Positions 11,500-21,392 of a stretch of 64,000 nucleotides of DNA are shown here, piece by piece (within the stretch, counting starts at the first letter, position 1; each line of letters begins with the position of its first letter). The notes beneath the pieces were generated by a model that was given only the letters and a program-made list of their open reading frames with translations, did no database searches and was not told the DNA's origin. The translations under genes and the position numbers were made by a program. Origin of the DNA: Eretmocerus hayati (lineage: Eukaryota; Arthropoda; Insecta; Hymenoptera; Aphelinidae). The DNA is taken from positions 75,196,748 through 75,260,747 of the forward strand of contig CM056742.1 of assembly GCA_029851415.1 (NCBI GenBank), given 5' to 3'.

Positions 11500-13020
11500 G
11501 ATTACCTTTAAGCTTATCAACATCTTTGATTTCAACTACTTGGTGACTCAACCTAATTTTAGCTAAAGCTTCAGAAATTCTGATTAGAGATTTCAACTAT
11601 CAGGAGTAGAAATTGGTTTGTCCGCTGTGACTTCCTGCTCTACGCATATCAAATATGCCTGTAGTACTTTCTACTAGGCTTCTCCTTCCGTCCTCCTGTC
11701 CAATAACTCATTGTGTTTGTCCAACACCAAGCAAGTAGAATCATAACGAGACGTAACCGTGATGGGTAGCTCGATGTCCTCAATAACCTTGTAACATGAA
11801 CAAATATTGTAAATTCAGAATGCTAGATTGATCCTTGGTGGAGAGAGTTGATGAGGCTCAATGATTCGGAATACTTACCGTTCTGTCCTTGTTTCACTAA
11901 AATTCTCAAGGACAAGCAGCTGCTAAGACACTCGTTGCATTCTACTGACAGATAATTCCAGAGATGATTCCAGCTTCAGCAATACCCAAAGTTCGTTGCT
12001 TCAACACCTCGTACAGCAATGACCTTGTGCCATCATTCATTTCATCAAATTCATCTATGCAGCAGAATCTGTTAGCAGAAATTAAAAACACCTGTTTGTA
12101 GGACGACTTGACTGGTTGCTCCATTATTAGTGGCTCATGCAATTAGAAAGCTGGAAAGTCCAAAAATTCAGAGATCGGTTAATCACTAGAGCAGTGTAAA
12201 TAATTCAACATAGAGCAACTATTCTCAAACTCACCTATCACTCTGCTATATTCATATCTTGTAAGAAGATTGTAAACAAATCTCTCCAGCTGCGATTAAC
12301 TTGTGCCTGGATCACCGCAAAACAGTTTCTACTTATCGCCTATTCCTGAGACATGGCGAGTTGTCTTTGCACTACCAAATATTTGGAGAAGCATGGATTC
12401 CATAATGTTTATTATTTGAATTTACATTTTACGGATTGCCATTGAGTGCTGCCTGTAACTTTCCAAAGATAGTTGATCAAGTCTTTCTATGGATCGTTAT
12501 CAAAATCTTGCACTCTCCAGCAACTGAAATTTACGTAGGGCTATTCCAAAGTTTTTCATTTCAATGGGGTATGCAAGAGGGTTTCAAAACATGCATACAT
12601 TCATTGTCTGCTTCTGGATTGATGAAACGTTGGACCAATTTTTTGTATCCTTCTTCGCACCGAGCCATGCTCACATTGGTCTCGCTGATAGCAATGCCTG
12701 GCTCAGCTGCATGATCAGTTTCATAAGTTATTGCTGCACCATCTTCTTTTGGAATTTGATTTTAGTAATTGGTTCAATCAAAATTGAACATTAGCAAATT
12801 TTTTCTTGAACTCGAACAAAGGAAATTTGCGATCTTGACCAATAGTCTGTCATAGTTACAAGGTCATGCCAATTCTCATCTCTCTCATTTTCTGGTCACA
12901 TCTAACATCTGATCTTCGACGAAGAGGTGTAATATATGATGCCACTTGTTGGAGTTGAAAGTGAGCCCATTGACCTGAGGTTGTGGTAATACACAGAGGA
13001 TGAAAAATTCTCAGCAGCTC
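11500..13020 (-). pseudogene. mcm4: mcm4-like pseudogene (replicative helicase subunit)
   Basis: Minus-strand reading frames give, in gene order, pieces typical of MCM4. The N-terminal linker (GSLSTPTSG, then TPLRRRSDVRCDQKMREMR, about 12960-12860) comes first, followed by the N-domain (ARCEEGYKKLVQRFINPEAD, about 12680). Next are a broken Walker A (CGDPGTS then a stop in place of the Lys, about 12310) and the Walker B region ([17 protein letters not shown], about 12050). Last come the Arg-finger region (DRRTEGEA, about 11700) and MRRAGSHSGQ with a C-terminal piece (about 11640-11520). Frameshifts and stops lie between the pieces. A stretch near 11,790-11,880 begins GTAAGTATTCC and ends in AG, as an unspliced intron would, so this is a duplicated copy rather than a retrocopy. 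MCM4 is a subunit of the eukaryotic MCM2-7 helicase; this copy cannot function. Confidence 0.8.
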
Positions 13021-13825
13021 CCCCGCTCCGGAACTCGGCGTCGAGGCTACCTTCCGCGTAGAGACTTGGTGCAGCACTTCTCACCTCTAGAGCACACGCA
13101 CGCATGCAGGCCCGATCTGGGGAGTCCTCGAAAGCCGTACTGCTATAACCTCAAAGTGCCCGGGAGGTCCGTGCCGCGTGCTGCTTTCACTTCGAGAAAT
13201 TTTCGACCTCTCGTAGCACGATCATCACGACTTTCTCCGCCCTCGAGTAGCAATAAAACTTGTTACTATTAAATTACGAATTGTGCAAAATAAAATCAGC
13301 ACAAACGACTGGCGCCCGCGCCGGTCGAAGGAACCTGCATCCACGCAACTATGCACTACACCTTCTGCTAGCCCTCCGGCTGAAGGCGCGCCGGTAAAAA
13401 ACATACTTAACCTAGCCAAACACACTCTTTCACTTTTGATAATCGTTGCTGGTGATCTTTCTTTGCTCCCATTACGCGAATATCCTCATCATGCCTCGAA
13501 AATCATTCGATACGAGGATGAGTGGCAATTGACGGACTTTGTAGACAATACGCATCACAGACCCACGCACGAGACTACTCGCACGCGCACAAGGCAAACA
13601 GTTACTCTGCAGAGTTACTGTATTCATCCATCATTCACATAACTATCGGCAACGCGATCCTATGCAAGCATAATTATTTACATTTTCAACAATATAAACA
13701 AGAACAATGATCACGTTTAAATTTGCAAGCTCCGCCCGCGCCTGCTTCATTGTTCGGTGTGAAATCATCGCTCCACAAGCGCCAACCTAAAAGCGAGAAA
13801 CCCGCCAAGTACCCGGGCACATACG
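13021..13825. other. GC-rich left flank of the Polinton
   Basis: Bases 13010-13420 are clearly richer in C and G than the flanking host DNA. This is where a left terminal repeat of the Polinton would be expected. I compared it by eye with 24.2-26.5 kb in both orientations and found no convincing inverted match. ORFs here (for example 13283-13642) show no recognisable domain. Confidence 0.35.
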
Positions 13826-16598
13826 ATGTACAAGGAGTGTACATTTTGCCATAGTAAACATTCGCGGAATGATCTTTGTTTCATGCAGCCATACCGAGCT
13901 ACTACTAAGGCTACGAGCAAGAAGCTTTATATTTTTTACGATCTCGAAACTCAGCAGAATTCCTCCCATGAGAAACACCCCACTACTACTATACACATGC
14001 CCCATCTGGGCATCGCTCAGCAAGTTTGTGATGCCTGTATGGAGATCGAGGACATGTCAATGGTGTGTAACATTTGCGGTATCCGTAAGCCTGTGTGGTG
14101 CAAGGATCCGGTGAAAAATCTCGTATCTTTGTGTATAAGAGAGATGACCGGGTTTGATAATATAATTTGCATAGCCCAGAATAGTTCTGGGTATGATTGT
14201 CAGTTTGTACTGCGCGAAATAATTGAGAGAAATAAGACCGTAACTCCACATGTCATTTTGAATGGTAGAAAAATCATAGTTTTGTCAGTTGGCCGGACAA
14301 AGTTCATAGATAGCTTGAACTATTTCCATATGCAATTGAGTAACCTGCCTGAGGCTTTCGGTTTACCCGTGTACTTGCAGAAAAGTTTTTTTCCTCATCT
14401 TTTCAATACTCCGGCGAATGAATATTATTCAGGACCAATGCCCGGAGTCGAGTATTACGGTGTCAATTCAATGAGCAGTACAGAACGAGCAAAATTTCTA
14501 GCTTGGTACGTGGAAACTTCTCCGAATTATCACTTCGTAATGCGGGACGAGATAGTGAAATACTGCCACTCGGATGTGGAAATATTAAGGAGGGCTTGCT
14601 TGAAGTTTAGGGGAATTTTCCAGTCGATCGGTAACGTTTGTCCCTTCACAGAAGCCACAACAATCGCCACCGCATGCTCCTTGGTGTATAGGAAGAACTC
14701 CTTGAAACCCGAGACGATAGGGATCATCCCCCACGAAGGGTATCGCCGATCAGAGAAACATTCGCAGAAATGCATAGAATGGCTACTGTGGCGCGAGTAC
14801 GAAATCGGAAAGCAAATTATCCATGCCGCGAGAGAGCGCGAGTATAGATTACCGGGAAGATTTTTGATTGACGGATTTCTCAAACCCGACGATCCAGCTA
14901 AGAAAGGCAAGGTCTTTGAATTTCAGTGTTGTTACTTTCACGGTTGTACAAAGTGTTCCAAGGGTGACATCAAAAACGAACGCATGGCTTACGGTCGAAC
15001 ATTTGACGAGCAGTACGAGAAAACCATGAGCAAATCGGAGAGAATTCGCGAGCTCGGGTACGATCTCGAATACATTTGGGAGTGCGAGTTTGACAATCTC
15101 AAGAAGAGTCGAGCAGAAATATCTTACTACGTTCTCAATCATCCATTAATGAGTAAAGTCAAGATCGATCCGCGCGACGCCTTTTTCGGTGGGCGAACTG
15201 AAAATTTCATTCCATTTTGCAAGACTAGGCCGGCCGAAAAAATCAAGTACACCGACATCTGCTCGTTATATCCATACGTGTATAAGCGCGGGAAGTATCC
15301 TGTAGGACATCCGCGGATCTACGTTGGAGAGGAAAGTCACGAGCTGACTCGGGGCAATCTGAACGATTTGTCGCGTATCGAGGGTCTGGTTGAGTGCACG
15401 GTTTTGCCACCGTGCGATCTGTATATACCATTACTTCCAACCAAGATGCACGGTCGTTTATTGTTCATCTTGTGCAGAACTTGTGGCGAGGAAGAGCGGC
15501 AAGCCGATTGCGATCACGAGAACATTGCGGATCGTGTCATCAAGGGCACGTGGGTATCCGACGAGCTACGCGCAGCCATTCGACTCGGATATACTATAAG
15601 TGAAATATCTATCATTTGGCAGTACCAGACCACTGTCTACGACGGAGAGAAGGGTGGGCTCTTTGCCGAGTACGTAAACACGTTTTTGAAAATGAAGCAA
15701 GAGGCTAGCGGGTGGCCGAGTCATTGTGTCGACGAGGGAGCGAAATTGAAATATTTGAACGATTACGAGCGGTACGAGGGTATGAAACTCGACAGAGAAA
15801 AGATAGAGCTGAACCCGGGATTCCGCGCTGTCACTAAAATCTGCTTGGTTTCACATTGGGGAAAATTTGGGTAGCGTAACAACTTGAGCCAAACCAACGT
15901 GGTTAGATCGCGAGACGATTTACTTAAAATCATAACAAATCCCGAGAAAGAAGTTTTTGCTATCCTCCCGATCAGCGACGAGGTCCTGTACGTGAGCTGG
16001 CGGTATAGGACCGAAGCTGTACCATCTGCTCGCAATACAAATTTCGTCATAGCCGCTTACACAACCGCTCAAGCGAGACTCGTGCTGTATGGTTATCTAG
16101 AAAACCTGGCTGATAGGACCTTATACGTGAATAGGGACTGCACTATCTATAGATATAGTGAGAACGCCAAGAATCCGCAGTACGAGCCTCCTCTCGGTAG
16201 TCTTTTGGGTGATATGACTGACGAGTTAGCAGTTTATGGTCCCGACGCTCACATAGACACGTTTATATCCATAGCGCCAAAATCATACGCGTATCGCGTT
16301 GTCACGAGTTCTAGGGAATCATTCGAATGTTGCAAGGTAGAAGAATTAACGCTCAATCATGAAAATTCACTGAAAGTTAATTTTGAAAGCATTGAGGTTT
16401 TACTTCTACCGTCGACATACTCCACCTCTTGGTGATGATGGAAATACGATCCAGCTGAACTACCGTGCCATACGACGAACCCCTCTACACGAGGTTGTAA
16501 TGCGCGATGAATCAAAATCTTGCAGCGTTGTATTGAAGAAGAGGCGATATGGATCGAAAGAAGTTTCTCTGCCATTCGGCTATCGCACCACAAAATAA
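13826..16598 (+). pseudogene. Protein-primed family B DNA polymerase (broken)
   Basis: This would replicate the viral genome by protein priming. The first open part (13826-15871, 682 codons) has the 3'-5' exonuclease motif FYDLET at about residue 36, an ExoIII-like YCHSDVEILRRAC at about residue 248, the family block RDAFFGGR, and polymerase motif A (TDICSLYP, about residue 477). Motif B ends WGKFG, but the usual Asn-Ser before it reads Val-Ser. An in-frame TAG follows at 15872, then the same frame stays open to 16435. Motif C there reads YVNRDC where the family has a Tyr-x-Asp-Thr-Asp-Ser block, so the first catalytic Asp is missing. A frameshift near 16,420 moves the C-terminal end (RAIRRT, LPFGYRT) into another frame ending at 16598. 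The protein is N-terminally short compared with usual Polinton polymerases of about 1,000 residues or more. Confidence 0.85.
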
Positions 16599-17076
16599 TG
16601 AGAACTGTGTATGTCTTTCGTATATGTATTTGAGTTTGAATGTAGCTTAAGCTCTTGCATGATGATCTTGTTTCCAATGACTCTACTTACCCCGATTGCC
16701 TCCTCCACTCTGGGAAGACAAAATGTATACGTGACGAAGGCGGCGGTGATCCCGCTAGTAGCGTGGGCGTGCACGTATAAACTGAAATTCGGGTAGCGGG
16801 GAAGAGCTACTTCCTCCCAAGCGCGCGTTTCAGTTGATTGCGAGCGTACCGGCCGCGGAGACTTCAGCTTATCCTCGCCCGGGTCTTAGCTGCTCCCCGC
16901 ACGCCCCACTAGCTGATACGAGGGGTGTGCGGGAACCGCGCGCACTTACCCCGCCCGCGCGCCGAGGGTGTGCTGGTTGGTGTGTGGATGTGCGTTTATA
17001 TGTATTCAGTGTCCGACGTTGCCCGCATTTTTACATATATACGTATGATGGGCACGCCGAAAGTCCAGTCGACAAT
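16599..17076. other. GC-rich intergenic stretch with hairpin
   Basis: Between PolB and the ATPase, bases 16790-16980 are strongly GC-rich. A stem forms from 16896-16907 (CCCGCACGCCCC) and 16922-16933 (GGGGTGTGCGGG), with one G-T pair and a 14-nt loop. It may be a transcription signal of the provirus; no gene is seen. Confidence 0.4.
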
Positions 17077-17733
17077 ATGGACACGCTGCTCATCCATCCT
17101 TTCACGCTTATTTTGGTGGGGCCTACGATGAGCGGTAAATCTCAGTGGGTTCAACGACTACTACGCCATCTGCCACGAATGATAGACAAACCAATCGACA
17201 AGGTGTTATTCTACTATGCCCAGTGGCAGGAACACTAGGAGACGTGTCTAAAACTCACCGAGGGTGCAAAAATTGAATTTAGAGAGGGAGTAACGCAAGC
17301 CATCGGCTACTCGAACGATAATCATAAGAGTAAATTGATCATCATCGACGATCTCATGCACGAGTCCAAGAGCCCAGTCTTCCTCGAATTGTTCACCAGG
17401 GGCGCACATCAAAAAAATTTGAGCGTTCGCCTCATCACGCAAAATGTATTTCACAGAGGCGTAAGTCAGCGAGATTTGTCACTCAATACGAATTATCTGA
17501 TATTTTTCAAGAACCCTAGAGACAGGATACAGGTAAAGTATCTCGCGCGGCAAATTCACTCCGAAGATCCTAAGTTTCTTGTAGAGGCGTAAGCCGATGC
17601 TTGCCGACCTGCGCATGGTTACCTATTGCTCGATCTGCGCCAAGAGATGCTCGAAGATTTTCGTTTTCGTACTTGTATAGTTCCAGACGATCTTGTTCAC
17701 TACGCCTACGTACCAAAAGTCCACAGTAAGTGA
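17077..17733 (+). pseudogene. FtsK/HerA-type genome-packaging ATPase (broken)
   Basis: This is the Polinton A32-like packaging ATPase, which drives genome DNA into the capsid. ATG 17077 opens a frame with Walker A GPTMSGKSQ at about residues 15-23. An in-frame TAG interrupts at 17236. The same frame resumes with Walker B LIIIDDLM near 17335, then the typical RGAHQKN and ITQNVFH segments. A second in-frame stop (TAA, 17590) is followed by the conserved C-terminal tail (PAHGYLLLDL) up to TGA 17731-17733. The full span of about 218 codons matches the family, so two nonsense changes account for the loss. The stop overlaps the next reading frame. Confidence 0.85.
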
Positions 17734-18164
17734 ACAAAAATTGCCAAATAGAACCCTCGCGAGACAGTGTCATTGCGGCCATTGCTGCGGCAACATCGAG
17801 CTGCTCGGGGAACCTATTTTCAAAGAAACGCATAGCTATATTGGATGCTCTTTGCCATGCTAGCTTCCGACAACGTCTCGCCCTCTTGAAAATTGCTGAT
17901 AGAGATCTGATCAGGTGTATATGTGAGTGTGTTTTGAACGTTTTGCGGGGAGTTGTAAGTTTGGACAGTGCGCAAGCTGAACGATTGAGGAAGTATAAAA
18001 GCATACTCCGAGAGTTGATTAAGAAACCGAATGCTAAAGTAGCATCCTCCTGGATGAGTAAGAGAAAGAAAATTGTGCAGAGTGGTGGCGCATTCCTCCC
18101 TATACTACTGTCAAGCGTGCTGAGCACATTGATTTCGAATACTTTGGACAAGAGAAACTCGTGA
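17730..18164 (+). CDS. Conserved small basic Polinton protein
   Basis: About 144 residues. The C-terminal half has the sequence style of a small protein seen repeatedly beside Polinton packaging genes: LRKYKSILREL, then a Lys-rich run, then IVQSGGAFLPILLSS with a hydrophobic tail. Its role is unknown; the hydrophobic C-terminus hints at membrane or capsid association. The frame begins with GTG at 17730, directly after TAA and overlapping the ATPase stop. The ancestral arrangement was probably an ATGA overlap whose first A has changed to G. No ATG is available near the front, so the gene may no longer be translated. Confidence 0.55.
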   Translation: MNKNCQIEPSRDSVIAAIAAATSSCSGNLFSKKRIAILDALCHASFRQRLALLKIADRDLIRCICECVLNVLRGVVSLDSAQAERLRKYKSILRELIKKPNAKVASSWMSKRKKIVQSGGAFLPILLSSVLSTLISNTLDKRNS

Positions 18165-18169
18165 GCACT

Positions 18170-19012
18170 ATGAATCACGCTCGCAAAATGGTCATCGTTC
18201 CCGAGGAAAAGTTTGCTCGCATGCAAACCGACAGGCGCTCGACTACTCCGGCAGCATCTGCTGCTGCTGCTGCTGATCACCCCGTGGAACAGAACTTTGA
18301 TAATTCCGTGCAAACTGTGGGAGACAATCTTTCTCGACTCGATGCCGAAATGGACGCTATTCTAACTTCGAAAAATAAGATTGATGAACGTGATAAGTGT
18401 AAAAAATATCTGCAGATATTGCGACGGTATTTATTTTTCAAGGGGAATGAAAGAGGTTCCGAGTCGAGTGGTCATGCCGAATTGCCTGTGCTTGAAAATA
18501 CCGAGGAACCACTCATCACGGAAGAGTCGATCGTCGAGAATCTACCTCTAGCACACGCGAACAATGCTCGTAATCTGCTGACGTACTGGCAGAATTTTGA
18601 GTCCGACAGATTCAAGTGGAATGCCAAGGGTAACGTGATAATCGACGGGCGTCTCATTCCACAGTCAGATATAGTTGAATTACTTGCTAATGTAGTGGGT
18701 AAGGGTAACAAAAAGGGAAACATACCGATAGGGCAGCTCGAGATGGCTGATATCATAGGATCATCGGCTACACCGGTGAACTTGGTGGGTAATTTGGGAA
18801 TTTGGGAAAACGCTAAGAGATTGACAGATCCACTGAGGAAAGCAGCGAAACGTGGCTCTCTGAACAGAGAACCTATGACCCCCTTGAACCCCAAGCTGAG
18901 AGTGGTCGAGCCACCAGTTCGCTCTCCTCCTCTGACGAGGAATGATCTCGTAAAAAAGTGGAAAAGTGGAATGAAAAAATCGAAGCGGGTTACTCGGGAG
19001 CTCGAAATTTAA
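18170..19012 (+). CDS. Conserved Polinton protein (PY-like), possible capsid-associated
   Basis: 280 codons from ATG 18170. Recognisable parts are LSRLDAEMDAILTSK and KYLQILRRYL in the first half, an Ala run near residue 30, and a central FKWNAKGNVIIDGR. The C-terminus is basic and Pro-rich, with an SPPLTRNDLV-like segment. Proteins with this arrangement lie between the ATPase and the integrase or capsid genes in many animal Polintons; their function is not known. The frame is intact. Its 3' end overlaps, in another frame, a stretch that reads as the start of the integrase (KWNEKIEAGYSGARNLIRP, about 18955-19010). Confidence 0.6.
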   Translation: MNHARKMVIVPEEKFARMQTDRRSTTPAASAAAAADHPVEQNFDNSVQTVGDNLSRLDAEMDAILTSKNKIDERDKCKKYLQILRRYLFFKGNERGSESSGHAELPVLENTEEPLITEESIVENLPLAHANNARNLLTYWQNFESDRFKWNAKGNVIIDGRLIPQSDIVELLANVVGKGNKKGNIPIGQLEMADIIGSSATPVNLVGNLGIWENAKRLTDPLRKAAKRGSLNREPMTPLNPKLRVVEPPVRSPPLTRNDLVKKWKSGMKKSKRVTRELEI

Positions 19013-20056
19013 TTCGACCCAATCAGAAGGACAAGTCTCGTGAGCAGAAGAAGAAAGAGAGAGATCGCGTTCAAACGTGGTTGAATGGGTAAGATGCGTC
19101 CGACCCATCCGAAGGAAGTTTCCGAGATTACATTACGATGTGACCAACATAGATGACGTCTGGGAGGTCGATTTGTCCCAGTTTACGGCATTGAAAGGAG
19201 GAAATGACGGCTATTGCTATCTTCTCTTCATCATAGATGTGCTCAGCAAATATGCCTGGGTGCAGCCACTCAAAGACAAATCAGCTCGAGTGTGGGTTTG
19301 GCGTTTCGAAAAATCCTCGATAGAGCAGAGGGCCGCGTGCCGGTTCTCCTACAAAGCGACAAGGGTGAAGAATTCGTTGGAGGTGCTTTCCAGGAGATTC
19401 TTCGAGATAATGACATCCAATTCCGGACTACAAGATCTCCAGACGTGAAAGCATCCATAGTCGAACGTCTCCAAAGGACGATCAAGAAACGGTCTTGGCG
19501 TTTCTTGACCCATAAAAATACTCGCAGATACATGGATGATATCCAGAAGATAATGCATTTCTATAATAACACCATCCATACTGGGACGAACATGAAACCA
19601 AGCGATATAAACCTGTACAACGCGTATCAAGCGCGGCAAAATTTGCAGAAAAGCTGGATGCGAAGGCGCAAAGGATGGAGGATCGTCGCTAGCCCTAAAT
19701 ACAAGGTTGGAGATCTCGTGAGACTCAGTCTCGCGAAAGGCGTGTTCGAGGAAGGATAAGAGAAGAATTTCACGATCGGAACATTCAAAATCTCGCGGGT
19801 TCTGCGAAAACAAGGTATCTTCATCTATGAAGTTGAGGATCTGGATAACACGCTGATAGACGGTTTCTTCTACACCGAAGAGGTGGTACCCGTGAGTGAA
19901 CATCGTCTGGCTGATGGATCACTTTTCCGAGTGGAGAAGGTGCTACGTAGTAAGGGTCGTGGAATCAACAAGCAGGTACTAGTCAAGTGGGTGGGATATC
20001 CGGAGGAATTCAGCTCCTGGATCAAGGCTACTGAATTACAACCGATTTCAAAATGA
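18955..20056 (+). pseudogene. Retroviral-type DDE integrase with chromodomain (broken)
   Basis: This would insert the element into host DNA. Segments in order: a short N-terminal piece overlapping the previous gene, ended by TAA at about 19089; RKFPRLHYDVTNIDDVWEVD with the first catalytic Asp (about 19100-19175); then, after a frameshift near 19,290, LQSDKGEEF with the second Asp and KASIVERLQRTIKKR with the catalytic Glu (about 19,355-19,490). An in-frame TAA at 19757 separates the SH3-like region. The frame then continues to a clear chromodomain (KVLRSKGRGINKQVLVKWVG, about 19,935-20,040) and ends at TGA 20054-20056, overlapping the next start as ATGA. The D,D,E residues are present but split among frames. 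A C-terminal chromodomain is common in Polinton and Ty3/gypsy integrases and directs insertion to histone marks. Confidence 0.85.
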
Positions 20057-20841
20057 ATGACGCGGGCGAGTTTTACCTGGTCTTACCTAGTGATAGCAGT
20101 ATGTTGTATTATCCCGACAACACCACGACGTGTTTCACAACGCATCTGAACCGTGAAATCAGATTAACGGGTAACTGGGTGGTTGGTCTCGCAAAAATTT
20201 ATATACCGTGTACCATGATGCATATCCAGGAAGACGATGCATTTTATTACTTCAACAACAACGAGGATCTTGACGGCGAGGACACGACTGTATCCATTGC
20301 TCCCGGTGCGTACGATAGCATCGATCAACTGGTGCACGAGATAAATACCGAGAAAGACGGTGCAGAGCATCAGATTCTTGCTCCAGCGATTGATCCAAAA
20401 GGGTACTACATGCTCTTGAAAGTAAGCGAATGCAAGAGGAACCACTATTCGCATTATAACGAAAAAATTGGGCGAGCTTTGGGATTTGACGAGCGCATCG
20501 AATCATTAGTTCTGTCGGATGAAAGGATCAAAATAATCGGTGACCGTCCTGCTTGTCTGTCCAGATGTCTGGTAGATCAGCTATTCGTTTACACGGACAT
20601 ATGCGAACCGTACACGGTTGGCGACACGCAAGCTGCTCTTCTCCGCATAGTATCGTTGGAAAATTTCAGGTATAAATTTGGCTCGAATGTGGTGAGGCAT
20701 TTTTCACCAATTCATTACATACCGATGATGCACCACACGTTCCAGAGCGTGATTATAGATATAAGGAGCCCACAGGGTAAACGTATCCCATTCGAGTATG
20801 GAACTCTGACGGTTACGCTTCATTTCAAAAGAGGACGATGA
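20053..20841 (+). CDS. Minor capsid (penton-like) protein
   Basis: An intact 262-residue frame starting at ATG 20053, which overlaps the integrase stop by ATGA. The N-terminus has the typical FYLVLPSDSS block, then the PDNTTTCFTTHL and GNWVVGLAKIYIP segments characteristic of the Polinton/adintovirus single jelly-roll minor capsid protein. That protein forms the pentameric vertices of the icosahedral shell. Length agrees with the family. It lies 10 bp before the basic virion protein gene and shows no visible disruption, unlike the replication genes upstream. Confidence 0.8.
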   Translation: MNDAGEFYLVLPSDSSMLYYPDNTTTCFTTHLNREIRLTGNWVVGLAKIYIPCTMMHIQEDDAFYYFNNNEDLDGEDTTVSIAPGAYDSIDQLVHEINTEKDGAEHQILAPAIDPKGYYMLLKVSECKRNHYSHYNEKIGRALGFDERIESLVLSDERIKIIGDRPACLSRCLVDQLFVYTDICEPYTVGDTQAALLRIVSLENFRYKFGSNVVRHFSPIHYIPMMHHTFQSVIIDIRSPQGKRIPFEYGTLTVTLHFKRGR

Positions 20842-20851
20842 GTCATGCACT

Positions 20852-21385
20852 ATGTCTCACTACGACCAGTACTACAACGAGCAAATAGGTGGGAGTAGAG
20901 GGGTGAGGAACGTTCTTGCCGGAGCAGCGTACCAGAGAGGGCGCGGTCTTGGTAGTTTCTTGGGTTCCCTACTACGCCAGGTTGTACCGTATCTGGCAGG
21001 TGGATTGAAAACCGTTGAAAAAGAGGCAGTGCGGGCAGGTCTGAACGTGTTCGACGACGTTGTGGACAATGGTTTGAATTTGAAGGATTCGGTCAAGACA
21101 CGTGCACGAGAGTCGTGGGAAAAACTTGGGGTGGAGGCTGTGAAAAAAATGAGAGACATGATGCAAGGAAACGGTTATAAAACACGCTCGGGTGGTAGAA
21201 AGCGCCAGTCTAGACAAAACCGCACAGCTGCTAGTACGTCTACGCGTAAGAGGAAGAAGAGAACATCTGCGAAGAAACGCACGCGCAGGACAGCTGGCTC
21301 GATTGGCAAACGAAGGAAGAAAGTCGGACATAGGAAGAAAAAGAGAGCAGTGAGAAGTGTTGCGGACATACTCACCAATCAATAG
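20852..21385 (+). CDS. Basic virion protein (adenovirus pVI/pX-like)
   Basis: 177 residues in two halves. The first has a Gly-rich, partly amphipathic segment (GRGLGSFLGSLLRQVVPYLAG, quoted in part; residues about 30-50) followed by a helical stretch with KEAVRAGLNVFDDV. This resembles membrane-active or minor-capsid proteins between penton and hexon genes of adintoviruses. The second (residues about 105-170) is extremely Lys/Arg-rich with SGGRKRQSR and KRRKKVGHRKKKR, as in DNA-condensing core proteins. The frame is intact. The role as a DNA-binding or membrane-lytic virion component is inferred from composition and position. Confidence 0.65.
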   Translation: MSHYDQYYNEQIGGSRGVRNVLAGAAYQRGRGLGSFLGSLLRQVVPYLAGGLKTVEKEAVRAGLNVFDDVVDNGLNLKDSVKTRARESWEKLGVEAVKKMRDMMQGNGYKTRSGGRKRQSRQNRTAASTSTRKRKKRTSAKKRTRRTAGSIGKRRKKVGHRKKKRAVRSVADILTNQ

Positions 21386-21392
21386 TCACAAG

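Noticed and set aside
11942..12142. Functional MCM ATPase exon
   Set aside because: Flanking pieces carry frameshifts and a stop in Walker A, so the locus is a pseudogene.
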